Shown: positions 41,202 to 49,806, counted from the stretch's first letter. The stretch is 64,000 bases of DNA from Enterobacter sp. JBIWA008 (GCF_019968765.1 NZ_CP074149.1:3968001-4032000); one strand, 5' to 3'. A program made the numbers and translations. Notes: a model not told the origin generated them from the letters alone.

Positions 41202-42223
41202 CAGGCGGCTCCCTGCTGTTCTTCGCGTATCGCCAGCTGCTCTTTCGCCGCCTTTTGCATCATGCGGCGCAGTCGGGAGAGGCCGACGTCGTGCTGGTAC
41301 AGGTATTCATGGTCGCGCGCGTTTGGCGCAAGGCTTTCCAGCACCACGCGGTCCTGCTCCAGCACTTCCCAGTGCAATTTTTCAAGGCGGTTGCGGTACA
41401 TGAAGCGCCACATATCGCGCTGCCAGCCCTGCACGCGGCGGATGCGCCAGAAGAAGACGCGGCAGTTGTCGTTATCTTCCGGGACCACCATGCCGACGAT
41501 AAAGAAGTGGCCGCCCGGCCCGAAGCGTTTCTTATAGGGAATAGAGAGGCGCATCCAGCAGGTGCCGCTATTGCCCAGCTCGACCCAGTCGAAGTTGACG
41601 CCGCTCTGCCCTTTTTTCTCGAAAATAAAGCCGGTTTTGGTCGGCTGAAGCACCATGTCGGCCTTGCGATCCCCTTCCGCCATCGAATGCGACGACGAAT
41701 GCAGATAGGTGCCGTGCATCGGGTCCATCACGTTTTCCAGCGCGTACTGGTAATTGCATTTCCACGCGGCGGTGCAGAGGAAGTTGCTGAAATTCTCCGT
41801 GTCGGCGAGCTCATCCGGGAAAGTCAGCTCGTCCGGCTGCTGGTCAGCGGTAACGCCGAACCACAGGAAGATCGCGCCGTGCACTTCCTGCACGCTATAG
41901 CTGCGCACGCACTGCTGGCCGACCAGCGGACATTTGTCCACGGCGGGCACATCTTTCACCTCGCCGTTGCCCGCCACTTCCACGCCGTGATACCAGCAGG
42001 CGATGCGGTCGCCGAGGTTCCAGCCCATCGACAGACGCGCGCCGCGGTGCGGGCAGCGGTCTTCCAGCGCCTGCACCTGGCCGTCTTTATTGCGCCAGAC
42101 CACAATCTGCTCGCCCAGGCGGGTAATGCCCACAGGAGCAGACTGCACTTCCCAGCTTGCCAGCACCGGATACCATAGGCCACGCAGACCTTTATCGAGA
42201 TAGTTTTGTACGGTCGTCGTCAT
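41201..42223 (-). CDS. Rieske non-heme iron oxygenase, alpha subunit
   Basis: The ATG at 42223, with TGAGGG 7 bases upstream, gives 340 residues. The Rieske cluster ligands are Cys57, His59, Cys76 and His79 (C-P-H-R-G and C-W-Y-H-G). The mononuclear iron ligands follow the D-x2-H-x4-H rule at Asp167, His170 and His175, with Asp291 as the likely third ligand. No beta subunit is encoded nearby, so it is probably an alpha-only oxygenase that hydroxylates or demethylates a ring or side chain. Electrons would come from the reductase at 37462 through the ferredoxin at 42539. Confidence 0.93.
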   Translation of the reverse strand: MTTTVQNYLDKGLRGLWYPVLASWEVQSAPVGITRLGEQIVVWRNKDGQVQALEDRCPHRGARLSMGWNLGDRIACWYHGVEVAGNGEVKDVPAVDKCPLVGQQCVRSYSVQEVHGAIFLWFGVTADQQPDELTFPDELADTENFSNFLCTAAWKCNYQYALENVMDPMHGTYLHSSSHSMAEGDRKADMVLQPTKTGFIFEKKGQSGVNFDWVELGNSGTCWMRLSIPYKKRFGPGGHFFIVGMVVPEDNDNCRVFFWRIRRVQGWQRDMWRFMYRNRLEKLHWEVLEQDRVVLESLAPNARDHEYLYQHDVGLSRLRRMMQKAAKEQLAIREEQQGAA

Positions 42224-42233
42224 CGCGTTGCCC

Positions 42234-42542
42234 TCAGTAGCCATTAACCTGTAAGAATGCCTGGAAGCTGGCGTCGCTCCAGGGTTCGCCCTGCTGATCG
42301 TGCATGCGCACCGCGTTCAGGCCGTTTACCAGCTCTGGCAGGGTTTCAACACCCTGCTCGAAGAGATCTTCCAGCGTGGCGATAAGGTTCACCTCCCAGC
42401 TCTCCGGCACGCGGCTGCGGGTTTGCCAGATCAGGTTTTGGTACTCACCCGGCTTATGGATCGCGCCGTTGCCGCCCTCCGCCGGCGGAGTAAACTGACG
42501 GCTTTCCGGCAGCGCCGGGTTGTAGTTCAGGGTATCGCTCAT
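42234..42542 (-). CDS. Small protein of unknown function between ferredoxin and oxygenase
   Basis: This 102-residue protein overlaps the ferredoxin stop by 4 bases (ATGA) and ends 10 bases before the oxygenase start, so it is translated as part of the oxygenase module. It is acidic and mostly helical in appearance, without a signal peptide or cysteines. The C-terminus (W-S-D-A-S-F-Q-A-F-L-Q-V-N-G-Y) resembles the recombinase-like helix-turn-helix fold sometimes named in annotations of such neighbours, but a DNA-binding role is unsupported. It sits where a beta subunit would be in other systems but is much shorter than the roughly 180 residues typical of those. Confidence 0.75.
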   Translation of the reverse strand: MSDTLNYNPALPESRQFTPPAEGGNGAIHKPGEYQNLIWQTRSRVPESWEVNLIATLEDLFEQGVETLPELVNGLNAVRMHDQQGEPWSDASFQAFLQVNGY

Positions 42543-42862
42543 GCCACGGTCTCCTCGACGAAGGTAATCTGGATTTGGTTTTCAAAGACCCGAACCGGGT
42601 AGCGGTTGAGGTTGCGACCTCCGGGTCCGTGCAGGCACTGGCCGGTTTTGACGTCGAACACCGCCTCATGCAGGGGGCATTCAACTTTGCCGTCCTCCAC
42701 AAAGCCCTGGCTCAGCAGGGCATAAGCGTGCGGACATACGTCTTCCAGCGCGTAATATTCACCGTCAATCAAATAAACGCCGATCTCTTTACCGTCTACG
42801 CTGCCGCTAAAAGGGAAATCTTCCTGTACTTGTTCTGCGTCACATACGCCTATCCAGCTCAT
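42539..42862 (-). CDS. Rieske-type [2Fe-2S] ferredoxin
   Basis: The ATG at 42862, preceded by GGAGGATC, gives 107 residues; a 31-codon upstream open frame runs through the operator and was rejected. Cluster ligands are Cys43, His45, Cys62 and His65 (C-P-H and C-P-L-H), the BphA3/HcaC pattern. It is the first gene of the operon and carries electrons from the FAD reductase to the oxygenase. Confidence 0.93.
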   Translation of the reverse strand: MSWIGVCDAEQVQEDFPFSGSVDGKEIGVYLIDGEYYALEDVCPHAYALLSQGFVEDGKVECPLHEAVFDVKTGQCLHGPGGRNLNRYPVRVFENQIQITFVEETVA

Positions 42863-42881
42863 CACGATCCTCCAGGCTTTT

Positions 42882-42897
42882 GTTTCATACATGAAAC
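42882..42897. promoter_or_regulatory. Operator copy 1, GTTTCAT-AC-ATGAAAC
   Basis: This 16-base palindrome has perfect 7-base arms and lies just downstream of the predicted operon transcription start, where a bound repressor would block the polymerase. A further GAAAC-TCT-GTTTC repeat overlaps it (42893-42905), giving three half-sites in phase. It is a likely binding site for the operon's IclR protein. Confidence 0.7.
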
Positions 42898-42920
42898 TCT
42901 GTTTCTTATTTAATACGGTC

Positions 42921-42948
42921 AATATAAAAGCGATGAATGTTTCGTCAA
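42921..42948 (-). promoter_or_regulatory. Sigma-70-like promoter of the catabolic operon
   Basis: On the minus strand TTGACG (42948-42943) is spaced 16 bases from TATATT (42926-42921); both boxes match the consensus at 5 of 6 bases. Transcription would start near 42914, about 50 bases before the ferredoxin ATG. The remaining sequence of the 414-base gap is A+T-rich and holds no gene. Confidence 0.6.
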
Positions 42949-43149
42949 GCATCAATGTGACGAATTTGTTAATTAGATAGTAATAAATTAACTAAGTGTG
43001 CAAAGGATCACGAAAAAATGCAGCGATATGAAATTTTCATTATTACGGCGTGAATGAATACGAATTATTAATGGATCTAAATTTAAAGTAAGAGATATTG
43101 ACTTCTTTTGTTTTTATTCCTTAAAAATAAAAGAGGTGCAGAGTGTCGA

Positions 43150-43165
43150 GTTTCACCCGTGAAAC
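43150..43165. promoter_or_regulatory. Operator copy 2, GTTTCAC-CC-GTGAAAC
   Basis: A 16-base palindrome with perfect 7-base arms, matching copies 1 and 3. It lies about 100 bases upstream of the predicted start of the divergent MFS gene. Confidence 0.7.
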
Positions 43166-43196
43166 TAAATTTTATTTTATCTTTTATAAACAATGA

Positions 43197-43212
43197 GTTT
43201 CACATGTGAACC
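43197..43212. promoter_or_regulatory. Operator copy 3, GTTTCAC-AT-GTGAACC
   Basis: Third copy, with one mismatch in the right arm. Its centre lies 47 bases from that of copy 2, and it is about 50 bases upstream of the predicted MFS transcription start, a position suited to activation or looping. Confidence 0.65.
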
Positions 43213-43223
43213 ATTTTAGTTCC

Positions 43224-43251
43224 GTGACAATCACTCTTATAAAAATATAAG
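43224..43251 (+). promoter_or_regulatory. Sigma-70-like promoter of the divergent MFS gene
   Basis: GTGACA (43224-43229) is spaced 16 bases from TATAAG (43246-43251), each 5 of 6 to consensus. Transcription would start near 43258, about 20 bases before the ATG. Confidence 0.5.
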
Positions 43252-43276
43252 TAAACGCGCGCACAAGGCAGGATTT

Positions 43277-44488
43277 ATGACGGCAAGATGGCAAGGCACA
43301 ATTGCACTGTTATTACTCATTATTATTTCCTACGTCGACCGGGTAAATATCTCGGTAATGATTTTAAACCCGGAGTTTGCCGAACATTTTCAGCTAAATG
43401 AAAACAGAATGTTACAGGGAATGCTCATGACCTGCTTTCTGCTGGGTTATGGTTTTTCGGCTTTACTATTAACACCAGTTATTGAAAGCAAGCTCCATTA
43501 TCGGCAGGGATTATTAAGCAGCATTGCGATTTGGGCCGCGGTCTGCGCGATTTCTCCACTGCTGGGATCGCTGATGGGCATGCTCATCGCCCGCGTGATT
43601 TTGGGTATTGCCGAAGGACCGCTCTTTTCGCTGAAGACGCGTTTTATAAGCGACAACTTTAGCGCACAAGAGATCGGCAAACCCAACGCCGTGACCGCGC
43701 TGGGCGTCTCCCTCGGGCTGGCCGTGGGCTTTCCGCTGGTCACCTGGCTGATGGCCCATCTGGGCTGGGCCGGGTCGTTCTATGCGCTGGCGGCGATCAA
43801 TCTGCTGCTGGGCGGTGGGTTAATCTGGCATTTTCTTCCTGCTCCTCGTAGCCGCTTAACGGCGAAAAAACCGGGGCTTGCCCGCACCCTGAAGCTCGCC
43901 TGGCAAACGCCGCTGCTGGGCTGGATCCTGCTGGTTGAAATCGCCACGCTGAGCTATCTGTGGGGCAGCAGCGCGTGGCTGCCCGCATGGCTGCGCGACG
44001 AGCATCACTTCTCGCTGCACGCCACGGGCATGCTTGCGGCTATTCCCTTTCTCCTGAGTCTGGGATCCAAGTTCCTGGGCGGCGTGCTGCTCGACAAAAT
44101 GCGCCCGGAACAGGCGCCGGTGCTGTTTGTGGTGGGCGGGGCGCTGACGGCGCTGTCCGTGGTCGCGCTGATGCTTAGCCATCAGCCCGCATGGCTGGCG
44201 CTGTTTATGCTATCCGCCAACGCTTTCTGGGGACTACAGGGCGCCGCGATACCCGCTGTGATCCAACACCACGCCGCGCGGAAAGCGGTAGGTAGCGCAT
44301 ACGGCATAATTAATGGGATTGGGAATATTTGCGCGGCGTTTATTCCGCTGCTGATGGGGATAGTGATGAAATCGGCGGGGTCGGTCAGTTCAGGTTTTTC
44401 AGTGCTGGTCGTGTCGCAGGCTATCACCCTGCTGGCGGGCGGAATGTTGCTGCTGCGCATGCGTCGCGCAGCAGCAATCAGCGCGTAA
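43277..44488 (+). CDS. MFS transporter, divergent from the catabolic operon
   Basis: This 403-residue protein has 12 predicted helices. The ACS-type motif R-V-I-L-G-I-A-E-G-P-L-F lies near residue 110 and the first helix carries Y-V-D-R-V-N-I, both typical of organic-anion symporters. It is encoded divergently from the catabolic operon and its promoter is flanked by two of the three palindromic operators, so it is likely part of the same regulon. It is not a duplicate of the operon's own transporter (36180), which differs clearly in sequence. It ends 3 bases before the speB stop, the right border of the island. Confidence 0.87.
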   Translation: MTARWQGTIALLLLIIISYVDRVNISVMILNPEFAEHFQLNENRMLQGMLMTCFLLGYGFSALLLTPVIESKLHYRQGLLSSIAIWAAVCAISPLLGSLMGMLIARVILGIAEGPLFSLKTRFISDNFSAQEIGKPNAVTALGVSLGLAVGFPLVTWLMAHLGWAGSFYALAAINLLLGGGLIWHFLPAPRSRLTAKKPGLARTLKLAWQTPLLGWILLVEIATLSYLWGSSAWLPAWLRDEHHFSLHATGMLAAIPFLLSLGSKFLGGVLLDKMRPEQAPVLFVVGGALTALSVVALMLSHQPAWLALFMLSANAFWGLQGAAIPAVIQHHAARKAVGSAYGIINGIGNICAAFIPLLMGIVMKSAGSVSSGFSVLVVSQAITLLAGGMLLLRMRRAAAISA

Positions 44489-44491
44489 GGC

Positions 44492-45412
44492 TTATTCGCC
44501 TTTTTTCGCGGCCTGGATATAGAGCATCTCCAGTGCCAGGGTCGCCGCGGCCAGCGCGGTGATCTCGGACTGGTCATAGGCAGGCGCCACTTCCACCACG
44601 TCCATCCCGACAATGTTCAGATCCTTCAGGCCGCGCACCAGTTTGATGGCGCGGTCTGAGGTCAGCCCGCCGATCACCGGCGTACCGGTGCCCGGTGCAA
44701 ATGCCGGATCCAGGCAGTCGATGTCGAAGGTAAGATACACGGGCATATCACCCACGATCTGCTTCACCTGAGCGATGATGTCATCGACGCCGCGATCGTT
44801 AACCTGGCCTGCATCCAGCACGGTGAAGCCGTTGTCTTTGTCGAACTCGGTGCGAATACCGATCTGCACGGAGTGGTTCGGGTCGATCAGACCTTCGTTC
44901 GGCGCGGTGAAGAACATGGTGCCGTGGTCAAACTCGCAGCCGTTCGCGTAGGTGTCGGTATGCGCATCGAAGTGCACCAGCGCCATTTTACCGAAGTGCT
45001 TCGCATGGGCGCGCAGCAGCGGCAGGGTCACGAAGTGGTCGCCGCCGAAGGAGAGCATGCGCTTGCCGGCAGCCAGCAGCTTCTCGGCGTGCGCCTGCAG
45101 CTTTTCGCTCATCTCACGCGCGTCGCCGAAGGCGTACACCAGGTCACCGCAGTCAACCACATTCAGGCGCTCGCGCATGTCGAAGTTCCACGGGAAGCGG
45201 TTATGCTCCCAGGCCAGGTTAGTGGAAACCTGACGAATCGCTGCCGGGCCGTGACGACCACCCGCACGACCGGATGTTGCCATATCGAACGGCACACCGG
45301 TGATCACCCAGTCAGCGTCACTGTCGTACGGCTGGAAGTTCATCGGAAGGCGTAAAAAACCAAACGCGTTAGATACCAGAGAGTTGTCGTACTGATGACC
45401 TAAAGTGCTCAT
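44492..45412 (-). CDS. speB: SpeB, agmatinase
   Basis: This 306-residue enzyme has the E. coli SpeB length. It hydrolyses agmatine to putrescine and urea with two Mn ions. The ureohydrolase ligands are seen in order: His in G-G-D-H-F, Asp/His/Asp in F-D-A-H-T-D-T, and Asp pairs in [16 protein letters not shown]. It follows speA on the same strand, separated by a strong terminator. Its 3' end abuts the island transporter rather than loiP as in E. coli. Confidence 0.98.
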   Translation of the reverse strand: MSTLGHQYDNSLVSNAFGFLRLPMNFQPYDSDADWVITGVPFDMATSGRAGGRHGPAAIRQVSTNLAWEHNRFPWNFDMRERLNVVDCGDLVYAFGDAREMSEKLQAHAEKLLAAGKRMLSFGGDHFVTLPLLRAHAKHFGKMALVHFDAHTDTYANGCEFDHGTMFFTAPNEGLIDPNHSVQIGIRTEFDKDNGFTVLDAGQVNDRGVDDIIAQVKQIVGDMPVYLTFDIDCLDPAFAPGTGTPVIGGLTSDRAIKLVRGLKDLNIVGMDVVEVAPAYDQSEITALAAATLALEMLYIQAAKKGE

Positions 45413-45452
45413 GTCCTGACCTCTTTTAAAGTCGATACATTAAAAACAGATG

Positions 45453-45497
45453 AAAAAAAATCCCCTCCGCGTCGTTAAACCCGACGAGGAAGGGATT
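45453..45497 (-). terminator. Intrinsic terminator of speA
   Basis: On the minus strand an imperfect stem (AATCCCTTCCTCGTCG paired with CGACGCGGAGGGGATT) is followed by eight T residues, between the speA stop and the speB start. Confidence 0.85.
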
Positions 45498-45592
45498 GAT
45501 TCGTAAATCGCTTATTGGGGCGAATTATCGCCGGTAATGCCTACGGGTTCAAGTGAGTATAGGGCATTGTGCGGTCTGATGCCCTCCCCCCT

Positions 45593-45617
45593 CCCTCTCC
45601 CACAGGGAGATAGAGGG
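45593..45617 (+). repeat. Degraded family-A REP-like element
   Basis: CCCTCTCC-CACA-GGGAGATAGAGGG keeps the palindrome with two extra bases and has lost the GGGTGAGGG tail. It lies 4 bases past the speA stop. Confidence 0.55.
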
Positions 45618-45621
45618 TTTC

Positions 45622-47598
45622 CTACTCGTCTTCCAGGTAGGTGTACCCGTAGAGACCCGCTTCAAACTCATCCAGGAACTGCTGCTGGAGCGCATCGTCC
45701 AGACCGGTGTTTTTCACCTGGTCGCGGAACTGGGTGAGCAGTTTTTTCGGATCCAGCTGAACGTATTCCAGCATGTCCGCCACGGTGTCCCCTTCATCGG
45801 AAAGCTCGATTTCTACGTTTCCGTCAGGGAACACGAACACGTCCACCGCTTCGGTGTCACCGAACAGGTTGTGCATGTTGCCGAGGATCTCCTGATACGC
45901 GCCGACCATAAAGAAGCCCAGCATCGGCGGGTTCTCCGGGTCGTATTCCGGCATTGGCATCGTCGTTGCGATACCGTCGCCGTCAACGTAGTGGTCGATG
46001 GCACCGTCGGAGTCACAGGTGATGTCCAGCAGCACCGCACGGCGTTCCGGCGCATGGTTCAGCCCTTCCAGCGGCAGTACCGGGAACAGCTGGTCGATAC
46101 CCCAGGCATCCGGCATCGACTGGAACAGCGAGAAGTTGACGTAGATCTTATCCGCCATTCGCTCCTGCAGCTCGTCGATAATCGGACGGTGCGCACGGTT
46201 GCTCGGGTCGAGCTGTTTCTGCACTTCATGGCACATGTTCAGGTAGAGCTGCTCCGCCCACGCGCGCTCCTGCAGGCTGAAGGTGCCTGAAGAATAACCC
46301 ACGTGAATATCATGCAGGTCCATCTGGCTATCGTGCAGCCATTCGCGCAGGGAACGGCGCGTGCCCGGCTCGTGCATCTCCTGCCAGGTTTCCCACATGC
46401 TTTGCAGGGAACGCGGGGCATCATCTGCCGGAGGCGTCGCTTCGGTAGTTTCGCTGCGCTCAACGCCGATAATGTTAGAGACCAGCACAGTATGGTGCGC
46501 GGTCACCGCGCGACCGGATTCGGTAATCACCGTCGGGTGCGGCAGGCCGTTTTCTTCACAGGCATCGCCGATCGCCCAGATGATATTGTTCGCGTATTCG
46601 TTCAGGCCGTAGTTCACCGAGCAGTCAGACTGCGAGCGGGTCCCTTCGTAGTCCACGCCGAGGCCGCCGCCCACGTCGAAGCACTGAATATTCACGCCAA
46701 GCTTGTGCAGCTCCACGTAGAACCGCGCGGATTCACGCACGCCGGTCGCGATGTCGCGAATGTTGGCCATCTGCGAGCCGAGGTGGAAGTGCAGCAGCTG
46801 AATGCTGTCCAGACGACCGCGCTCGCGCAGGATTTCCACCAGCTGCAGCACCTGGTTCGCCGCCAGGCCGAACTTGGATTTCTCGCCGCCGGAGGACTGC
46901 CATTTACCGGAACCTTGTGACGCCAGACGCGCACGCACGCCAAGGCGCGGCACCACGTTCAGACGTTCTGCCTCCTCCAGCACGATGGCGATTTCGGTCA
47001 TCTTTTCGATAACCAGATAGACCTTGTGGCCCATCTTCTCGCCAATCAGCGCCAGGCGAATGTATTCACGGTCTTTATAGCCGTTACAGACGATCACCGA
47101 ACGGGTCATGCCCGCATGCGCCAGAACCGCCATCAGCTCCGCTTTGGAGCCTGCTTCCAGGCCCAGCGGTTCGCCGGAGTGGATCAGGGATTCAATCACG
47201 CGGCGGTGCTGATTCACCTTGATCGGGTAAACCAGGAAATAGTCGCCTTTATAGCCGTAGGACTCACGCGCGCGCTTGAACGCGGCGTTAATAGAACGCA
47301 GGCGATGTTGCAGGATCTGCGGGAAGCAGAACAGTGCAGGTAAACGCTGGCCCTGAGCTTCACGGGCTTTCACCAGTTTCGCGAGATCCACGCGCGCTTC
47401 AGGGACGTCCGGATCCGGGCAGACGCTGATGTGGCCCAGTTCGTTGACGTCGTAGTAGTTATTGCCCCACCAGGCAATATTGTAAGTGCGCAGCATCTTG
47501 CTGGCTTCCTCGGAGCTCATCGCAACCTCCTGCATAGAACGTAGTACACCCTGTTCGCCCGCTGACGAAGGCGAAAAAGAAGACATGTCGTCAGACAT
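45622..47598 (-). CDS. speA: SpeA, biosynthetic arginine decarboxylase
   Basis: The ATG at 47598 gives M-S-D-D-M and 658 residues, the E. coli length. It is a PLP enzyme of the alanine-racemase-like fold that makes agmatine from arginine, the first step to putrescine via SpeB. The PLP Lys is in L-V-Y-P-I-K-V-N-Q near residue 127, and [10 protein letters not shown] and C-D-S-D-G-A-I are conserved. The short yqgB gene ends 8 bases before its start, so the two are probably cotranscribed. Confidence 0.97.
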   Translation of the reverse strand: MSDDMSSFSPSSAGEQGVLRSMQEVAMSSEEASKMLRTYNIAWWGNNYYDVNELGHISVCPDPDVPEARVDLAKLVKAREAQGQRLPALFCFPQILQHRLRSINAAFKRARESYGYKGDYFLVYPIKVNQHRRVIESLIHSGEPLGLEAGSKAELMAVLAHAGMTRSVIVCNGYKDREYIRLALIGEKMGHKVYLVIEKMTEIAIVLEEAERLNVVPRLGVRARLASQGSGKWQSSGGEKSKFGLAANQVLQLVEILRERGRLDSIQLLHFHLGSQMANIRDIATGVRESARFYVELHKLGVNIQCFDVGGGLGVDYEGTRSQSDCSVNYGLNEYANNIIWAIGDACEENGLPHPTVITESGRAVTAHHTVLVSNIIGVERSETTEATPPADDAPRSLQSMWETWQEMHEPGTRRSLREWLHDSQMDLHDIHVGYSSGTFSLQERAWAEQLYLNMCHEVQKQLDPSNRAHRPIIDELQERMADKIYVNFSLFQSMPDAWGIDQLFPVLPLEGLNHAPERRAVLLDITCDSDGAIDHYVDGDGIATTMPMPEYDPENPPMLGFFMVGAYQEILGNMHNLFGDTEAVDVFVFPDGNVEIELSDEGDTVADMLEYVQLDPKKLLTQFRDQVKNTGLDDALQQQFLDEFEAGLYGYTYLEDE

Positions 47599-47606
47599 AG
47601 CGAACC

Positions 47607-47738
47607 TCAACTCTTTGTATTAAGTGTAAAACAGTTGACTACTATCGCAGCGTTATACGGCGATAACAACCCATAAACGGCTCCGTTTCCCAGCAGAGTA
47701 TGCTGAAAACCAGACCGTGCGACCGGTTTCTTATTCAT
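47607..47738 (-). CDS. yqgB: YqgB, 43-residue acid-stress-associated small protein
   Basis: The ATG at 47738 gives 43 residues (N-K-K-P-V-A-R...Y-G-L-L-S...[11 protein letters not shown]), the same length as E. coli YqgB, with the C-terminal [11 protein letters not shown] conserved. It ends 8 bases before speA. E. coli YqgB has been linked to acid stress, but its molecular role is unknown. Its position in the speA leader raises the possibility of a translational leader function. An in-frame ATG 25 codons upstream is unsupported. Confidence 0.85.
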   Translation of the reverse strand: MNKKPVARSGFQHTLLGNGAVYGLLSPYNAAIVVNCFTLNTKS

Positions 47739-47798
47739 ATCATTGTAAAACACGTATCCGAACTCTGTATGACAAGGTTCGGCGAAACCACGAGAAAA

Positions 47799-47816
47799 CT
47801 CTTGTATTAACAAGAG
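47799..47816 (-). promoter_or_regulatory. Hairpin with T run in the yqgB-speA leader (candidate attenuator)
   Basis: On the minus strand CTCTTGT-TAAT-ACAAGAG is a perfect 7-base stem and tetraloop followed by TTTTC, 60 bases upstream of yqgB. It resembles a weak intrinsic terminator. The rest of the 663-base gap up to metK holds no open frame of 60 codons or more. Confidence 0.35.
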
Positions 47817-48265
47817 CGCCCTTGTTCAGTTTTCACAAAGCGTGACCGGCCCTGGAATCCTGAGAAGCGCCGAGATGGGTATAACATCGGCAGGTTTGCA
47901 GACTAGAAATGCGGGTTGCGGGAATCAAATACGCGCCAGAACGGCTGCGCTGAATTAGCGGAAAACGATGGTTCATTATCTCGTATCACCTCCACGGCCG
48001 CCTCTGCTGAAACGGACCCCAAGCCAAAGCTAACAGTTCACTGCTTAACCCGGCTGGAAGTGGCGACACGATGAGTTCATCGAGCGCTTATTTTATATGA
48101 GCCGCGCGCCGCGTTTTATACCGAGAACAGGGGTAAAAAGCAAAAGATAAATGTGCGCGTTGCCGGTGCCGTCAGGAATTATTGCCAGCCGCAATTTCAA
48201 CTGAGTGAGAGGTTAGTCAAAAAAAACTGGAAATCGGGCGAAGAAGTGACCTAAAATAGCCATCC

Positions 48266-48286
48266 AGATGTTAATCCATCTATACT
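48266..48286 (+). promoter_or_regulatory. metK control region: candidate MetJ boxes and -10 element
   Basis: Two adjacent 8-base units, AGATGTTA and ATCCATCT, each match 5 of 8 bases of the met box AGACGTCT. They are directly followed by TATACT, a -10-like element. MetJ repression of metK is established in E. coli; the match here is moderate. Confidence 0.35.
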
Positions 48287-48401
48287 GATTAACACTCATA
48301 CTGCCAGTGTCAAAAACCTGCAGGCCTTGGTAGAATTATCTCCTTTGGCTATTCCACACAGCAGCTTGAGCTAACCAAATTCCTCTTAGGTGAAATAAAA
48401 C

Positions 48402-49556
48402 ATGGCAAAACACCTGTTTACGTCCGAGTCCGTATCAGAAGGACATCCTGATAAAATTGCTGACCAAATCTCCGATGCGGTGCTGGATGCGATCCTGGCG
48501 CAGGATCCAAAAGCGCGCGTAGCGTGTGAAACCTATGTCAAAACCGGCATGGTTCTGGTTGGCGGTGAGATCACCACCAGCGCATGGGTTGATATCGAAG
48601 AGATCACCCGTAACACGGTGCGTGAGATCGGCTATGTGCATTCTGATATGGGCTTTGATGCCAACTCTTGCGCGGTACTGAGCGCGATTGGCAAACAGTC
48701 TCCAGACATCAACCAGGGCGTTGATCGTGCCGATCCGCTGGAACAGGGCGCGGGCGACCAGGGCCTGATGTTTGGCTATGCAACCAACGAAACCGACGTG
48801 CTGATGCCAGCACCTGTCACCTATGCGCACCGTCTGGTGCAGCGTCAGGCTGAAGTGCGTAAAAATGGCACCCTGCCGTGGCTGCGCCCGGATGCGAAAA
48901 GCCAGGTCACCTTCCAGTATGACGACGGAAAAATCGTTGGGATTGACGCGGTAGTACTTTCTACCCAGCATTCCGAAGATATCGATCAGAAATCCCTGCA
49001 GGAAGCAGTGATGGAAGAGATCATCAAGCCGGTTCTGCCGACCGAATGGCTGAGCTCTGCGACCAAATTCTTCATCAACCCAACCGGACGCTTCGTTATC
49101 GGCGGCCCGATGGGTGACTGCGGTCTGACCGGTCGTAAAATCATCGTTGATACCTACGGCGGCATGGCGCGTCACGGTGGCGGTGCGTTCTCCGGTAAAG
49201 ATCCGTCTAAAGTTGACCGTTCTGCGGCGTACGCTGCACGTTATGTGGCGAAAAACATCGTAGCTGCCGGCCTGGCTGACCGCTGTGAGATCCAGGTTTC
49301 CTACGCAATCGGCGTAGCTGAGCCAACCTCCATCATGGTTGAAACCTTTGGTACCGAGAAAGTGCCTTCAGAACAGCTGACGCTGCTGGTGCGCGAGTTC
49401 TTCGACCTGCGTCCATACGGCCTGATTCAGATGCTGGATCTGCTGCACCCAATCTACAAAGAAACCGCTGCATACGGTCACTTTGGTCGTGAACATTTCC
49501 CATGGGAAAAAACCGACAAAGCCGCCCTGCTGCGTGAAGCTGCCGGTCTGAAGTAA
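48402..49556 (+). CDS. metK: MetK, S-adenosylmethionine synthase
   Basis: This 384-residue enzyme has the E. coli MetK length. It makes S-adenosylmethionine from methionine and ATP and is essential. The signatures are G-H-P-D-K (15-19), the hexapeptide G-A-G-D-Q-G near residue 117, and [16 protein letters not shown] near 260. It is followed by a clear intrinsic terminator. Confidence 0.98.
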   Translation: MAKHLFTSESVSEGHPDKIADQISDAVLDAILAQDPKARVACETYVKTGMVLVGGEITTSAWVDIEEITRNTVREIGYVHSDMGFDANSCAVLSAIGKQSPDINQGVDRADPLEQGAGDQGLMFGYATNETDVLMPAPVTYAHRLVQRQAEVRKNGTLPWLRPDAKSQVTFQYDDGKIVGIDAVVLSTQHSEDIDQKSLQEAVMEEIIKPVLPTEWLSSATKFFINPTGRFVIGGPMGDCGLTGRKIIVDTYGGMARHGGGAFSGKDPSKVDRSAAYAARYVAKNIVAAGLADRCEIQVSYAIGVAEPTSIMVETFGTEKVPSEQLTLLVREFFDLRPYGLIQMLDLLHPIYKETAAYGHFGREHFPWEKTDKAALLREAAGLK

Positions 49557-49577
49557 TCGCGACTGACAGCGCAAAAC

Positions 49578-49604
49578 AGGCCAGCCTTTGTGCTGGCCTT
49601 TTTT
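49578..49604 (+). terminator. Intrinsic terminator of metK
   Basis: AGGCCAGC-CTTTGT-GCTGGCCT is followed by TTTTT, starting 22 bases past the metK stop. Confidence 0.9.
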
Positions 49605-49806
49605 GTGTCGGCTGGCGGCAATGTTTGAAACCGCTTACACCATACCGAATATATCCCGCTTTCAGAATAATCTCTTTGCCTGATCGCCTTTCTTCTGCTG
49701 TTACATTTCATTTCAGTTAAGTCCGAAATTTAAACAAACGCGATGCACTTCACCTCATTTAACTCTATATTTTCAAAGCTTTAATTATTTTTACGGTTCC
49801 GCGTTA

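Noticed and set aside
30175..42180. Long open frames on the plus strand opposite the catabolic operon
   Set aside because: They are antisense frames of high-GC genes (Arg-, Ala- and Pro-rich, no family motifs), while the minus strand carries complete motif-bearing proteins with overlapping starts and ribosome sites.
42863..42955. An N-terminal extension of the ferredoxin
   Set aside because: It would cover the operator and the promoter; the ATG at 42862 has a strong GGAGGATC site and the expected family length.
43028..43040. Palindrome ATGAAA-T-TTTCAT as a fourth IclR operator
   Set aside because: The half-sites are in the opposite order and the spacing differs from the three GTTTCAy-N2-rTGAAAC copies.
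28645..44491. Integrase, transposase or attachment repeats at the island borders
   Set aside because: None was seen by eye. The left border is the loiP terminator and the right border the speB stop, with no obvious direct repeat.
47739..48401. Homologues of the E. coli hypothetical genes yqgC and yqgD
   Set aside because: No open frame of useful length or recognisable similarity exists in this gap beyond yqgB.
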